A DNA stretch of 64,000 nt from Margaritispora aquatica (lineage: Eukaryota > Ascomycota > Leotiomycetes > Helotiales > Discinellaceae), in contig VJWN01000003.1 in assembly GCA_007644065.1 (NCBI GenBank), forward strand, positions 1,302,001 to 1,366,000, written 5' to 3'. The translations under genes were made by a program, and so were the position numbers. This document shows positions 44,534-55,200 of the stretch, piece after piece. Below the pieces are notes generated by a model. It was not told where the DNA came from. It did no database searches and saw nothing but the letters and a program-made list of their open reading frames with translations. Numbering within the stretch: the first letter of the stretch is position 1; each line of letters begins with the position of its first letter.

Positions 44534-46336
44534 ATGGCAGACCACACATATGACGAGAAGACGGGTGAGACCGTCCACCTTGAATCACAAACACCAGAGA
44601 ACATGTCAATTGGACGATACATCACTACTCGCGTGTCCACTCTTAAACCACCTATGAACAAAGTTGCAAATCCGATCAGTCTCCTTCGTATGCTCAACCA
44701 GAAACAATGGTTGAATTTCTTGGTCGCATTTCTCGCTTGGGTATGTTTTTACTTATTTTGGTAGTCGAGTCGCAGAATTTCGACCAGCTATTTGCTAACT
44801 TTTCGTAGACTTGGGATGCTTTTGATTTCTTCACTGTCTCTCTCACTGTTACAGATCTGGCAGAAACATTTGACAAGAGTAAAACACAGATAACATGGGG
44901 TAAATGAACCTTCAAAATCCATTGAAACGCTTAAGCGAGCGAAAATGGAATTTCACTAACATTGTTGCAGGAATCACACTCGTCCTCATGTTCCGAAGCG
45001 TGGGTGCAATTCTCTTCGGTCTTGCATCTGATCGATATGGTCGTAAATGGCCCTTCGTAGTCAATAACCTCCTATTCGTCGTTCTCGAACTCGGCACAGG
45101 TTTCAGCAAGACCTACAAGCAATTCCTCGCCTGCAGAGCTCTCTTCGGTGTTGCCATGGGTGGATTGTACGGAAACGTCGCTGCTACTGCCATTGAAGAC
45201 TGCCCAGAAGCTGCGCGAGGATTGATCTCCGGAATGATGCAGCAAGGTTACGCTTTTGGATATTTACTCGCCACTGCTTTTGCTCGAGGACTTGTCAATA
45301 CCACCAAACATGGATGGCGACCACTCTTCTGGTTCGGCGCATGCCCACCGGTTTTGTTCATTATTTTCCGTATGTTTCTGCCCGAGACGGATGCATTCAT
45401 TGCACGACAGAAGATTCGTAAGGAGCAGGGAGAGAAGGGGGTTGGGCATACATTTATTGCAGAGGGCAAAGTTGCTCTGAAAAAGCACTGGCTCGTGCTC
45501 ATCTATCTTGTGCTGCTGATGGCTGGATTCAACTTCATGGTAAGGCACCTCTAGATAGAATTCCAGGCATACGCTAACAATCGTAGTCTCATGGCTCTCA
45601 AGATCTTTACCCTACCATGCTCACCAACCAGTAAATTACCCCTCTTTTCATCAGAATTCCAACGCAACTCGTTACTTTCGACACTCTATCGATCTTGCCA
45701 TGCTGACCTCCAACTAGGTATAACTTCTCAGCAAATGCTGTCACAGTTACACAAGTCGTTGCTAATCTTGGTGCCATGACCGGTGGAACTGTGGTTGGAT
45801 ACTGTTCTCAAATTTTCGGTCGCAGACTCTCCATCATGGTCATGTGTATCATCGGCGGCGCTCTTCTCTATCCGTACACCTACACCTCCTCCCACGCGGT
45901 CATCGCCGCCGCATTTTTTGAGCAATTCTGCGTCCAAGGCGCCTGGGGCGTCATCCCAATCCATCTAATGGAGCTTTCCCCTGGCTCTTTCCGCACTTTC
46001 GTCGTCGGCACGTCGTACCAACTCGGTAATCTCGTATCCTCTGCGTCCTCAACCATCGAGTCGACGATTGGTGCGCGATTCCCGCTTCCTCCAAAAGGCA
46101 AGACATTGAGATATCAGTATGGCAAGGTCATTTGCATTTTTATGGGATGTGTGTTCGCCTATGTCCTGCTGATGACGTTCCTGGGTCCGGAGAATTTGAG
46201 GGGTAGCTTTGATGCTAAGCGTGATGGGGACCTGGCAGAGGCTGCGGGGCATAATACGTTGAGGAATAAGGATGAGGATGATAGGGAGGAGAGCGAGTCG
46301 CCAGACCGAATCACTAATGAGCATAATAAGGTTTAA
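44534..46336 (+). CDS. JEN1-type monocarboxylate (lactate/pyruvate) transporter, MFS
   Basis: Five exons: 44534-44740, 44809-44899, 44971-45539, 45587-45630 and 45718-46336; introns of 68, 71, 47 and 87 nt; 509 residues with about 12 spans. MFS motif: GLASDRYGRKWPF after the second span. The signature NFMSHGSQDLYPT of Jen carriers is created exactly across the third intron (ATG|TCT), and the 44-nt fourth exon is needed to keep it. Role: proton-coupled uptake of lactate, pyruvate or related acids at the plasma membrane, usually repressed by glucose. The C-terminal tail is acidic and basic with likely phosphorylation and ubiquitin sites (KDEDDREESESPD). Confidence 0.93.
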
Positions 46337-46627
46337 AGTAGTATTACGTAGATTCGACGATAGGAAAGGGGGCGTTTGTGGAGCAGAGAAGTTATGAAAG
46401 TATTTTTTGAGACGGTTATGGATGAATGGAACTTATATCAACCAATCTATTCAAGTTCTGATGCTTAAGAAATGCCTCGCATGCAATGTGTAAAGAGGGA
46501 AAATAATTCCGAATAGTTTCCGATATAGTCGCTAACTTAGAGTAACACGCCTGGAAACCCCCTAAAACATTAACAAACCCCCTGTTTCATATATAACCAA
46601 AAAGCAGACCAAACAAACAAATGTTTG

Positions 46628-47392
46628 TCAATGAGTTAGAGTGACAATCTTCCCCTCCCACCTCGTTGCGTTCTCCTTGACACACTCCTCCACCATCCAC
46701 AAGCCAACATCCTCTCTGCAAATCAAATACCCAATCGCTACGTTCCCTGTCTCTTTCGTGGCTTCTAACCCAGGCGTCTCAGTAGACACTCGAATTCCCT
46801 TCATTCCACAACCGTGACCACCCTTCAGAAAACTGGGTCGAATGAGCACCCATCTCCTTCCACTCCTCTCCATAACCTCCTCCATCTTCTTCTTGTCATC
46901 ATGAGGAATAGGTAACATCCAGTGATACAACGGGATCATACCAATCGGTATGTCTCTTCCTCTGTCCGAGATACCTGTGCCGCTGAGCAGTACCATCAGC
47001 GGCCCACCTGCTCCAAACATGGCTTTCTTCTCATTCTCGATCTCAGACAGAGCCTCAAGGATGAGCTTTGCACTCTCCTCGCAGATATGCGGATTAGATG
47101 ATGTGAATCCGAGGCCTTTCATGTGTAGCACCATCCCGACGCATGAGATGATCACGTCTACGATTTTGCCGGCGTGGACGAGGGTCTGCTTGACAAGGGG
47201 AAGGGAATGGATATCGCCTTCGACTATGTGGAGTTGGTCTGGATATTGAGCTGAGAGAGCGGAGAGCTTGGATGGCGTTCTTGCGAGGACATTGACTGTG
47301 TTGCCGTTCTGGAGGGCGAGTCTGAGAGTTGCGAGGCCAGTTCCTCCTGTTGCTCCGAAGAGAGCAATAGTCTTGGGAGGTTTGGTTGACAT
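46628..47392 (-). CDS. NAD(P)-binding Rossmann protein (NmrA/atypical SDR-like)
   Basis: Intronless, 254 residues from the ATG at 47392 (the frame is open to 47476 but the upstream part is leader-like). The Rossmann glycine motif GATGGTG is at 13-19 in ALFGATGGTGLATLRLAL. VLARTPSKL follows, with the basic residue typical of NADP binding, then HIVEGDIHS and VDVIISCVG. RRWVLIRPSFLKGG lies in the C-terminal half. No YxxxK dyad in the classical place, so this is an atypical SDR or regulatory dinucleotide-binding protein. Substrate not predictable. Confidence 0.88.
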   Translation of the reverse strand: MSTKPPKTIALFGATGGTGLATLRLALQNGNTVNVLARTPSKLSALSAQYPDQLHIVEGDIHSLPLVKQTLVHAGKIVDVIISCVGMVLHMKGLGFTSSNPHICEESAKLILEALSEIENEKKAMFGAGGPLMVLLSGTGISDRGRDIPIGMIPLYHWMLPIPHDDKKKMEEVMERSGRRWVLIRPSFLKGGHGCGMKGIRVSTETPGLEATKETGNVAIGYLICREDVGLWMVEECVKENATRWEGKIVTLTH

Positions 47393-48255
47393 TTTGATGA
47401 ATGTTTCAGTTGATTGTAGCAGCAGAAATAAAAGTTTGTGAGTATTGCTTACAGATAATTCCAGCTTGAAAACCACTCAATACGTCGTCAACCAGTTCAT
47501 ATGTACCTTTTGGGTCGGCATTTCGGGCATGCTATTGCAATGAGATTTACTCATGTTATTCAGCTAGTGGCTTCTAGAGTTCCGAATGCCGACTCTAACG
47601 CAGCCCGCTGCGGCCCAACTGACGTGAAACGGAACATCTTACTGTTATAAGAGGATGTTGTACCGATGTGATGATCGTGGCGTCTTATGGACGTCAAAAT
47701 TGAAGCATTCGGAATGATCGGCTGAACTATCACACCGAGTCATGTGACGACGATCATCCTTTTCCTTCCGTCAATTTTCTCAGGCTTCATAAACAAACTT
47801 CTATGAGCATGTCATTATTATAAACCTTGAGTAGCACCATTATAACTATGCAAGGAATTCTCAACAGGGTTCTCTATGTTCTTCGTTGTGGGAAAGCTGC
47901 GTGGTTGGCAAAAAATCTTGGTAAGCGAGCAAATTAGGGAGAGGGGAATGCGGAGTATAATGCAGATGAAGATATCTAGAGAAAGAACTTTGATAGAATC
48001 ATCAGTCGAAGCAAGAAGTTATTTCTCTAGGAACCGGGGAGAAGTGCTATGAAGCTACAAATTTCAAAGTAAACTATGCTTTATCATAACATCTCAGAAA
48101 TGAAAGCAAAGAAACTTCGGAACATGTCAATGTTATGTAGTTATAAACTGGAATCGATGCTTGGATTGTAGACAGATAAATTAATCGCGTATGGATAAAA
48201 GCCCCAAGAAATAGAGACTCAATTGTCTGCGAACTGCCTCCCATCCAGAGAGAAC
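47393..48255. other. Intergenic
   Basis: Upstream region of the NAD(P)-binding gene and downstream flank of the next minus-strand gene. No gene seen. Confidence 0.6.
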
Positions 48256-48733
48256 TCATTCGCCACCTTTGAAAATCCCATATGTCACTCTCTCATATCC
48301 AATTCTAGCTCTTTCTCCAACTTCACCTCTAATCCCAAGATCTTCAACCAATTCACTCATACCTGGTGGTGACAATCATCCAAGGCAGCCGTCGCGAAGA
48401 AAATGGCATGCTAAGAAGACAACAGTCGACATCCATTGAGCTGAGCATGGACTTAGCGAGGGCATTTAACGTATCCTTACCTTTGTGCTTATCGGAATGC
48501 TCAACAGCTTGCTCAATCTCCCTTGTCTTCTGCAAGTAGACTGCACAGTGACTAATCGCGAATCTTCGAAAGATCGTGCCGGCGGGAATGCCCGACCCTG
48601 GCTCCCTGTCAGATTTATCACAATCTGCGGGCTTAAGTTGCACACCACAGCCCCAATCAGCGACGTCGTTGCCCTTTGAAGCCTGTGACTTGCCTGTGGA
48701 GTAGTGGACAGAGGTATTTCGATCTTCAGCCAT
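48256..48733 (-). CDS. Possible small gene, or 3' exons of the gene at 48786-50294
   Basis: A smooth coding reading starts at the ATG at 48733 (GCGAAGATGG) and continues 48733-48481 then, after a 118-nt intron (GTAAGG...CACCAG), 48362-48256: 119 residues. It includes IFRRFAISHCAVYLQKTREIEQAVEHSDKHK and ends LGIRGEVGERARIGYERV...FKGGE. The alternative acceptor at 48409 gives a short tail that stops in GCLG. It begins only 52 bp after the stop of the 502-codon frame, in another reading frame, so it could be its spliced 3' end, but I found no strong donor/acceptor pair in matching phase. Function unknown. Confidence 0.42.
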
Positions 48734-48785
48734 CTTCGCATCATCAACCTGAGTGGCAGGCTTCAACTTTGATGGTTGAAAATTT

Positions 48786-50294
48786 TCAAAGAAACGAAGC
48801 TGGAGGTTGATCACCTTCAAGCTCTGCTCTACCCTCAGTAGTCTCAGATGATTGTGTGACTTCAAATCCACGCTTTGCCAAGTTATCAGATGTTTGACAT
48901 CCATCAGCTTCATGGAAAGCAATTGTTTCTGGCTGAGTATCTGCCCTGCAACAGGCATCGGACTTATCCGCAAGCTCCCCAGCGACCCAGGAAAATGGCC
49001 TTTGATTTTGAGGAGTTTGGATCTCGGCTTGGACTCTTCGCTTGATACACATATCTAAGCGAATCGCAGCCTGCGGAAGAACTTCGAGTTGCTTTTCCTC
49101 ATTCACACTCTCAAATACCATTTCGTTCACACTGATTAGCGATTCCATGGGACAGAACAAACAATCGTTCTTAGTTGACTTAAGCTTTTCGGTGTTAAGT
49201 TGGGTAGAATCTTCTCCGACATGGTCAAGCTCCTGGTACTTATCTTCCCGCTGTGGAGTTGCGGGACGTATTGCGATATCGATACACAAGTCTTTGTGAA
49301 CTCTAACTGAATATTGCTCCATAGGACTCGCAGAGACATTTTCCGCAGAGTTTGTGAGAGGCTTCTCAAAACTCGGCTTTGGATGGCTTTCCTGAACACA
49401 AAGCCTCTCTTTCACTTTTGAGGTCTCTCCGGCGACCAACGCCTTAGGACTGTTAAATGCAGGCATCTTGGCACAACCGAGTATCCAGACACCACTTCGG
49501 TTCTCAAGACTCCAGATTTCAACATCTTTCATCTCACAAGTTTCGTCGGGCACCTTCAGTGCTGGCGCAGGACATTCTCCCTTAGACCACTCAATTTGTG
49601 GCTTACCACTACCAGTCTGCATCTCCCTGTGTTCTTTTTTCCTGGCATAGTTTGCATATGCTCTCTGCTCCGCAGCTAAGCAGACCCCAAATATCTCAAC
49701 AATTGCAGCGCGCTCCTTTTTCAACATTTCAAACTTGTCGTCTTCCACGATTTTCTCGAAGGGACTCCGACCTGTCTCCAGGCCAGATGTGCGCTCAATT
49801 CCCATCTGTCTCTTGATGTCGTCTAGTCCAAAACTTGAATCATCTGGAAAGTCCGAATAATATGAATCTGCCATGTAGTTCTCATATAAATCTTCGTCCT
49901 CGTCACCGTGAGCGAGATGTTTCGGATCTTGGCGTGTATCAACATCGTGTTTGTTGACGGTAGCAGACTTTTTCTCGATACGATCTTGGGAGCCCTCAGC
50001 AACAATCATTGAATCCTCCAAGCTAAGTTCGTTAATCTCGTATGTGATATCGGTAGAATTAGCGATCAATAGCAGCATCGGAGGTGAAGCTGTCGAGCGC
50101 CATGATTTGTAATGTTGGAGGAAGCTTGGGATTTGTTCTTGGGTTCTGGCATGTTTGTGTGCATGTCCTCGACTTGCAAATGTCAGGAGTTGTCTTTGAA
50201 GCTGGAGTCTGAAGTAATTACTGACCTGTTCGAAGTATGGTACCCTTCCATTTGCCACCTTCTCGCAAGAACTTGCCTGTTCATTTGAAGTCAT
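48786..50294 (-). CDS. Hypothetical protein of 502 residues
   Basis: Single open frame from the ATG at 50294 to the TGA at 48786. No family recognised. The sequence is mostly polar and acidic, with EDEDLYENYMADSYYSDFPDDSSFGLDDIKRQMG near the middle of the N-terminal half and a possible helix FEMLKKERAAIVEIFGVCLAAEQRAYANYARKK (about 196-228). Few low-complexity runs. The 3' end is uncertain: see the adjoining entry. Composition suggests a disordered nuclear or cytosolic protein. Confidence 0.55.
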   Translation of the reverse strand: MTSNEQASSCEKVANGRVPYFEQVSNYFRLQLQRQLLTFASRGHAHKHARTQEQIPSFLQHYKSWRSTASPPMLLLIANSTDITYEINELSLEDSMIVAEGSQDRIEKKSATVNKHDVDTRQDPKHLAHGDEDEDLYENYMADSYYSDFPDDSSFGLDDIKRQMGIERTSGLETGRSPFEKIVEDDKFEMLKKERAAIVEIFGVCLAAEQRAYANYARKKEHREMQTGSGKPQIEWSKGECPAPALKVPDETCEMKDVEIWSLENRSGVWILGCAKMPAFNSPKALVAGETSKVKERLCVQESHPKPSFEKPLTNSAENVSASPMEQYSVRVHKDLCIDIAIRPATPQREDKYQELDHVGEDSTQLNTEKLKSTKNDCLFCPMESLISVNEMVFESVNEEKQLEVLPQAAIRLDMCIKRRVQAEIQTPQNQRPFSWVAGELADKSDACCRADTQPETIAFHEADGCQTSDNLAKRGFEVTQSSETTEGRAELEGDQPPASFL

Positions 50295-53200
50295 TTCTCT
50301 GAATGTGAGGGGCCTTTAAGAACTTCTTCCAATTGCCAGAAATGACCCTATGAGCCGTTTAGGAAGTAGCTGAATATTAAAACCTTATAACACCCAAGTT
50401 TGTCTCCCATTGACCTTTTCTTGTGTGAAGGCCTCACCTCAATCTTCCCGAATGTCGTAGAAGAAACCATGTGTCAATAATGAATCGAATTTCCATGTTG
50501 TCCCAGTCACATATTCATCAAGTCTCGAGGTGTAAGGCGTCAGATCGTTAGACACATCGAACTTGCATCTAGCGTTAGGCTGAAATAGTCCAGGGGTTAT
50601 ATTTCAAGACATAAAGTAATATCTTGAAAGGGATCTGCGAGGAATACTTTCGCAAGGCTTGTGATCTCTGCTCGACGTCCAACAATAAGACCATCCAATG
50701 CCAAAGAACTCTTTATCGCAGAGAGTTGTAGGATTTGTAGGAGACATCTGAGATTTTGCCACGCCACAGAACTTCTTTCAATAACAGCCCATAGTGTCGC
50801 AGAGTCATTTCTCATGTAACACACATCCTCTCAACGAAATTTCCAGGCTCTTCTCGAGAAGATGGCATCTTGAAAGTGATATGGGTGGAGATTGTCTGGT
50901 TGGCTATCAATTTAGCGAGAATAAGCCTGAAAAACATTACAGCATTTCTCATCCGTCAGAATTCGTATGATCTTCATAAAGGGACAGCAGTACCCCTAGT
51001 TGCTGATAGAAACATTCAGAAGTGAAAAGATAAGTTCCAGGTCGGCGGGAGCAGTCCACTTGACACTTCATTCACCACTAAGCAGCAAAATTGTAATTCG
51101 AAAATTGCGAGAAATTAAGCACCTGCAGAGAAGCCTAAAATTAGGTTCCTCATTTATCATGGTCTGCTAGAAGTGATGAGAAATACCTGTGCATGCGGCG
51201 TACTCGCTTAGCATGGGTAGACAATCTACTTACCGCATATTGTTGCAGGACTGAAGGATCGATGGTGCGTGCCAGATTGCCAGCAAAAGTGCATTACTGG
51301 ATGAAGTCTTCCTGTCTGAAAGGCTCATGTATCACAGCTCATATAGAAAAAACATTCCGTTCGCCCAGTGCATCACCTGGTAACAGGGACGGTCAACGAA
51401 GGGAAGAATGACGAACGGCTTTCATTCAACTTCACAGGCCCAGTTCAATCATCTTAACTCTGCTTTCTATTGGCAGAGGCGTTCTGACATTACCCAAAGT
51501 AGTGCCTCTGGCTTGTTCCCCCCCTGATCTCAAGCTTCGTGAATGTCTTGGGCCCTGCATATTTTGAATGTCACTGTCTTAGCTTGTATGGAAGGCGAGC
51601 CGAAAGCCTTTTCCGGCACCTATCATGATATCCGTTTCAAAATCCAACGGGACATTGGCATGTCGATCTTTGAAAGGTGGTGGGGAAATTTCGTCTGGTT
51701 TCTGAGTCGTAAAAATTCACGATTGAATAGAATTTGTCTAAATTCCATAATGATGGAGGATCGAGAACTCGCCTAGTATGAGAATATTCCGATATTCTAT
51801 TCTTACGTCTGAGAATCATGAGACGAGCTGACAGGTGATCTGATCGCCTTTTTCTTGAGCTCCAGTCAAAGATTAGAATTCTGATACTTTAAAGTAGCCG
51901 ATGTTGAGGGGGCTTCACGACTCGCGCAAAACATAGTCTATTTCTCAAGGAAGTGATCTCCGTCGTAACAAACTCGAGGAGAGAAGCCAAGGAGAGTCTG
52001 AATGAAAGTAAAGACTAAAATCCATGATGAAAAACATTGGAGCACATCGAATTTTTCAAGTCTCCTGATCCGCTATCCACATTGTTTTCACAACCACACG
52101 AGATACTGTACTGTCATGTTTGGAGACTAAAAAGCCACCAATGTTCTCTAGTCTCATCCAGGTTTTCAATGCTCGTTCCCCGCGTCAGCTAGCTAGTTGA
52201 TTCTTGTTTATTCTCTTGATGTGTTAATAGTATTGAAAATATACTGCTTTTCAGGTAGCTTTCAAGTATGCAATACTCAGACGATTCGTCATCCAGATCA
52301 TCATCTCGAGTGGCTGAGTATCAATGGTCGTCTTACCATCGGACTTTGAGCTTCTAAGACGATCCGATAAAGTCTCAGCCAAAAAGCTTGCTTTGTCTTG
52401 CCTGGGCAGGATGAGCTTAATTCGACTCTTGTTGGACAATTAAAAAACGAAGCAGATCTTCGAGACCAGCAACTCATAGGCTATTGCTAAGCAACAAGTC
52501 TGTGTGTATACACTAGAAACCTACAATGAAGGGTTGATCCTGTAAGCCCACGTTCTTTTCTTTTATTTTCCCAATAATCGCCGACCTCAGACATGAAGCA
52601 GCTCCCCGAATGCCGGGATATCTGTTCTTGGTAGAAGGACAGTTGCGTACATACCTACTTACTGAGACTGGACTGAAGGAAAAGGAATATATGTCCCCAG
52701 ATGCCGCACCATCCCCTTATTGCCGGACCGAGAGGCCATGGCTGTGCAGATGCTGACGTCTCGAAACATCCCACATTCGATGCAACCCGTCTCTTTAGCA
52801 TACCTAGGATGCTCAATCGGTCTACAATTCGTCTGCCCTTTTGCCATCCACGTGCCATCTCAAATAGGTTCTGCAACCGTAACGTCCGGTTCGACTCAAA
52901 AAATCTTGGCCTACAAGCATATGAGCATCTTGGAGTTTCGGAAGTTTCGGATTGGAAATAAAACATTGGGTCGTGGACATAAGGACAAGCCTGTGGAGGT
53001 GTAGAAACAGTCCTTGCCCTCCTTGTACCTCAGAATTGCCACCATCACGATACTGACAACTCCACAAGCGTTTCAGTACAAGAAGTCTAATTCGGAGGTT
53101 AATTAAGCTGATGATCCCACGAATTCGTCCATTTGCCGCCATCTCCGTCTCGTTGTAGCGGGAGGATAACCCGAAGTGTTAACTCAAACTCACACTTCAG

Positions 53201-53385
53201 TCCGAGGCCCAGCTCGGTCGGAACATACAGACAATCATCCTACCACACATCTCGTTACTCGTCGTTGCTCGCATTGCACTCGTATCGGCTTGTGGCATTC
53301 GATCATTGTGTTGCTGAGGAATAAGAGGTTGCTTTTCTTTGCGACGCGTCTTCCTCTTGGAATTTTTGGCAGCCCCACCAGCTCA
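50295..53385. other. Intergenic, 3.1 kb
   Basis: Between the minus-strand hypothetical gene and the bZIP gene. Only short frames (60-106 codons), none with motifs. No repeat, RNA gene or transposon end recognised. The right part should hold the bZIP promoter and long leader. Confidence 0.55.
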
Positions 53386-54389
53386 ATGTCGTCGGCCTCA
53401 GTAAGCATCCTCAAAATTGAACAACTATCAGGCCTCGGTTCTTTAACTTCATCTCTCAGTGTGAATCCGATGACACGCCCACTAGAAACCTATAATGATC
53501 GCAATTTAAAGATGTGCAAAGAATATTCGAGCTGATATTTTCTCCATCACAGGAGAAAGCCAACCTTGCGCGCATCCGCGACAATCAGCGACGTTCCCGT
53601 GCGCGACGGAAAGAGTATCTTCAAGAACTCGAGGCACGATTGCGACAATGCGAGCTCCAGGGAATTGAAGCATCGTCGGAAATCCAGCTAGCAGCAAGGC
53701 GGGTCGCGGATGAGAACAAGAAGCTACGGAATCTGTTGATACAACGGGGCATGGGTGACGACAGTATTGAGGCATACCTCCAGACATCTCCAGTGGATTC
53801 CGTGATGGGAACTTCATATGCGACCAGTGGTGCCGTCCAAATCTTGGAGCAGCTACTACAAACACGGAAAGCCTGCTGTGTGGATGGAAATAATCCAATG
53901 CCAGCAAATGGAGGGGGAAGCCGGGACAGCTCTGGCAGTGTGGGTACAGTATCACTCTGGGATTCTACATGTTCCCAAGACACTGGAAGCCGAAGCTGGC
54001 AACTTCTTGGAGGAAAAGCTGCATCTTCTGCTCAACAATTCATGACCCCAAGCACGACTGCTGCGAGTCGAACAAGCAGTGTGGTGAGCTTTGGAGGTCC
54101 ATCATCAAATCGTGGGGCTACAAATCACCATCAACATCAACGGTTGTCCTCGATACAAATGCCTCATAACATGAGTCCGAATCAATCGCATCAGAACCAT
54201 CAGAGCCATCAATCTCAGCAATCAATATTCGATTTTGATTCTCCACTCTCTTTGTCCAATCCATATTCACAGCATCAAAGTACTGCGCAAAAACACTTAC
54301 AACCACTGGAAAACTCTCAGAGGATGTACATGCCTCCAAATGTTCACGATTGTAATTATGCCACTGAGTTAGTACCCCTCCTATATTAG
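53386..54389 (+). CDS. bZIP transcription factor
   Basis: Two exons: a 15-nt first exon (53386-53400, MSSAS) and 53553-54389, with a 152-nt intron; 283 residues. The basic region starts almost at once: RIRDNQRRSRARRKEYL with Asn16 and Arg24 in the N-x7-R spacing, followed by a leucine/aliphatic zipper (LEARLRQCELQGIEASSEIQLAARRVADENKKLRNLL). The remainder is Ser/Gln/His-rich and disordered. Similar short-N-terminus bZIPs occur widely in Pezizomycotina. Targets unknown. Reading into the intron offers another ATG at 53514 in frame with the bZIP, so a retained-intron form could also be translated. Confidence 0.93.
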
Positions 54390-55200
54390 TTTGAGTGCGT
54401 AAAGAGCATGTTGTCCTGGTGTCTTTGATATAACGATATATGTAAAAATTTGACCTCCAGTAGCCTTGAACTGACTATCATCTAGTATAATTACTACAAT
54501 GTCTGGCGTGGCAGATTCATCTGCGGTGCGCGCTGATCTTGGTTGTTTGCCAAATGGCATGAATTGCGAGGTTGATAATCAACTGGTTTTCAATGTCATG
54601 GATCGATATTCCGGAGTCGGTCTATAACACTCATATACAAAATTCATGTTCGCTGTAAAAGTAAGTTTTGACGCTTATGGACGAAAGCAGACATCTAAAT
54701 GCGACTGTGCTACAAAGCCAGAACACACTATTGTCTAACAGATACTTGTTTTCTTTTTCCGGCATAACAAGAACACCGAATGCATTTATCGAGGTTGATG
54801 GATGTGCTTGTACGTGTTTAGATTTTCTTCAGTTGTTCTGTATTTACAATTGCCTGCAGTATGACATGAAAGTGTATGTTGGATAAGGTGGAGGGATATG
54901 AAATGGACTAGCAATCCAAATATGATATACAGGACTTTACCATTTTTCTCTTCAGGCACTACACAAGCGTGAAAGATTTATCAAACCTCAGATTAGCGGT
55001 AACAAAGGGATCGAGTTGAATTTCGCGTTCATTGCAACTATCCCAATGCGTTTTTCGTCAACAATAACTTTACAATGCTCCTTTCCTTTGTCATGAGTAC
55101 ATTTCGCTCCAAGGTCAAAGAGATTAAGTCAATATCTTCAACTTCCCTCACATGTATCCAAAATCCACCAACATTAGAATATACTAATCGATCGTGGGTC
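54390..55200. other. Intergenic
   Basis: 3' flank of the bZIP gene and leader of the large unknown gene. No gene recognised; the frame of the next gene is open up to 55075 but that part reads like leader. Confidence 0.55.

Noticed and set aside
52655..53142. Overlapping frames on both strands upstream of the bZIP gene
   Set aside because: None longer than 106 codons, none with motifs; treated as promoter or leader.
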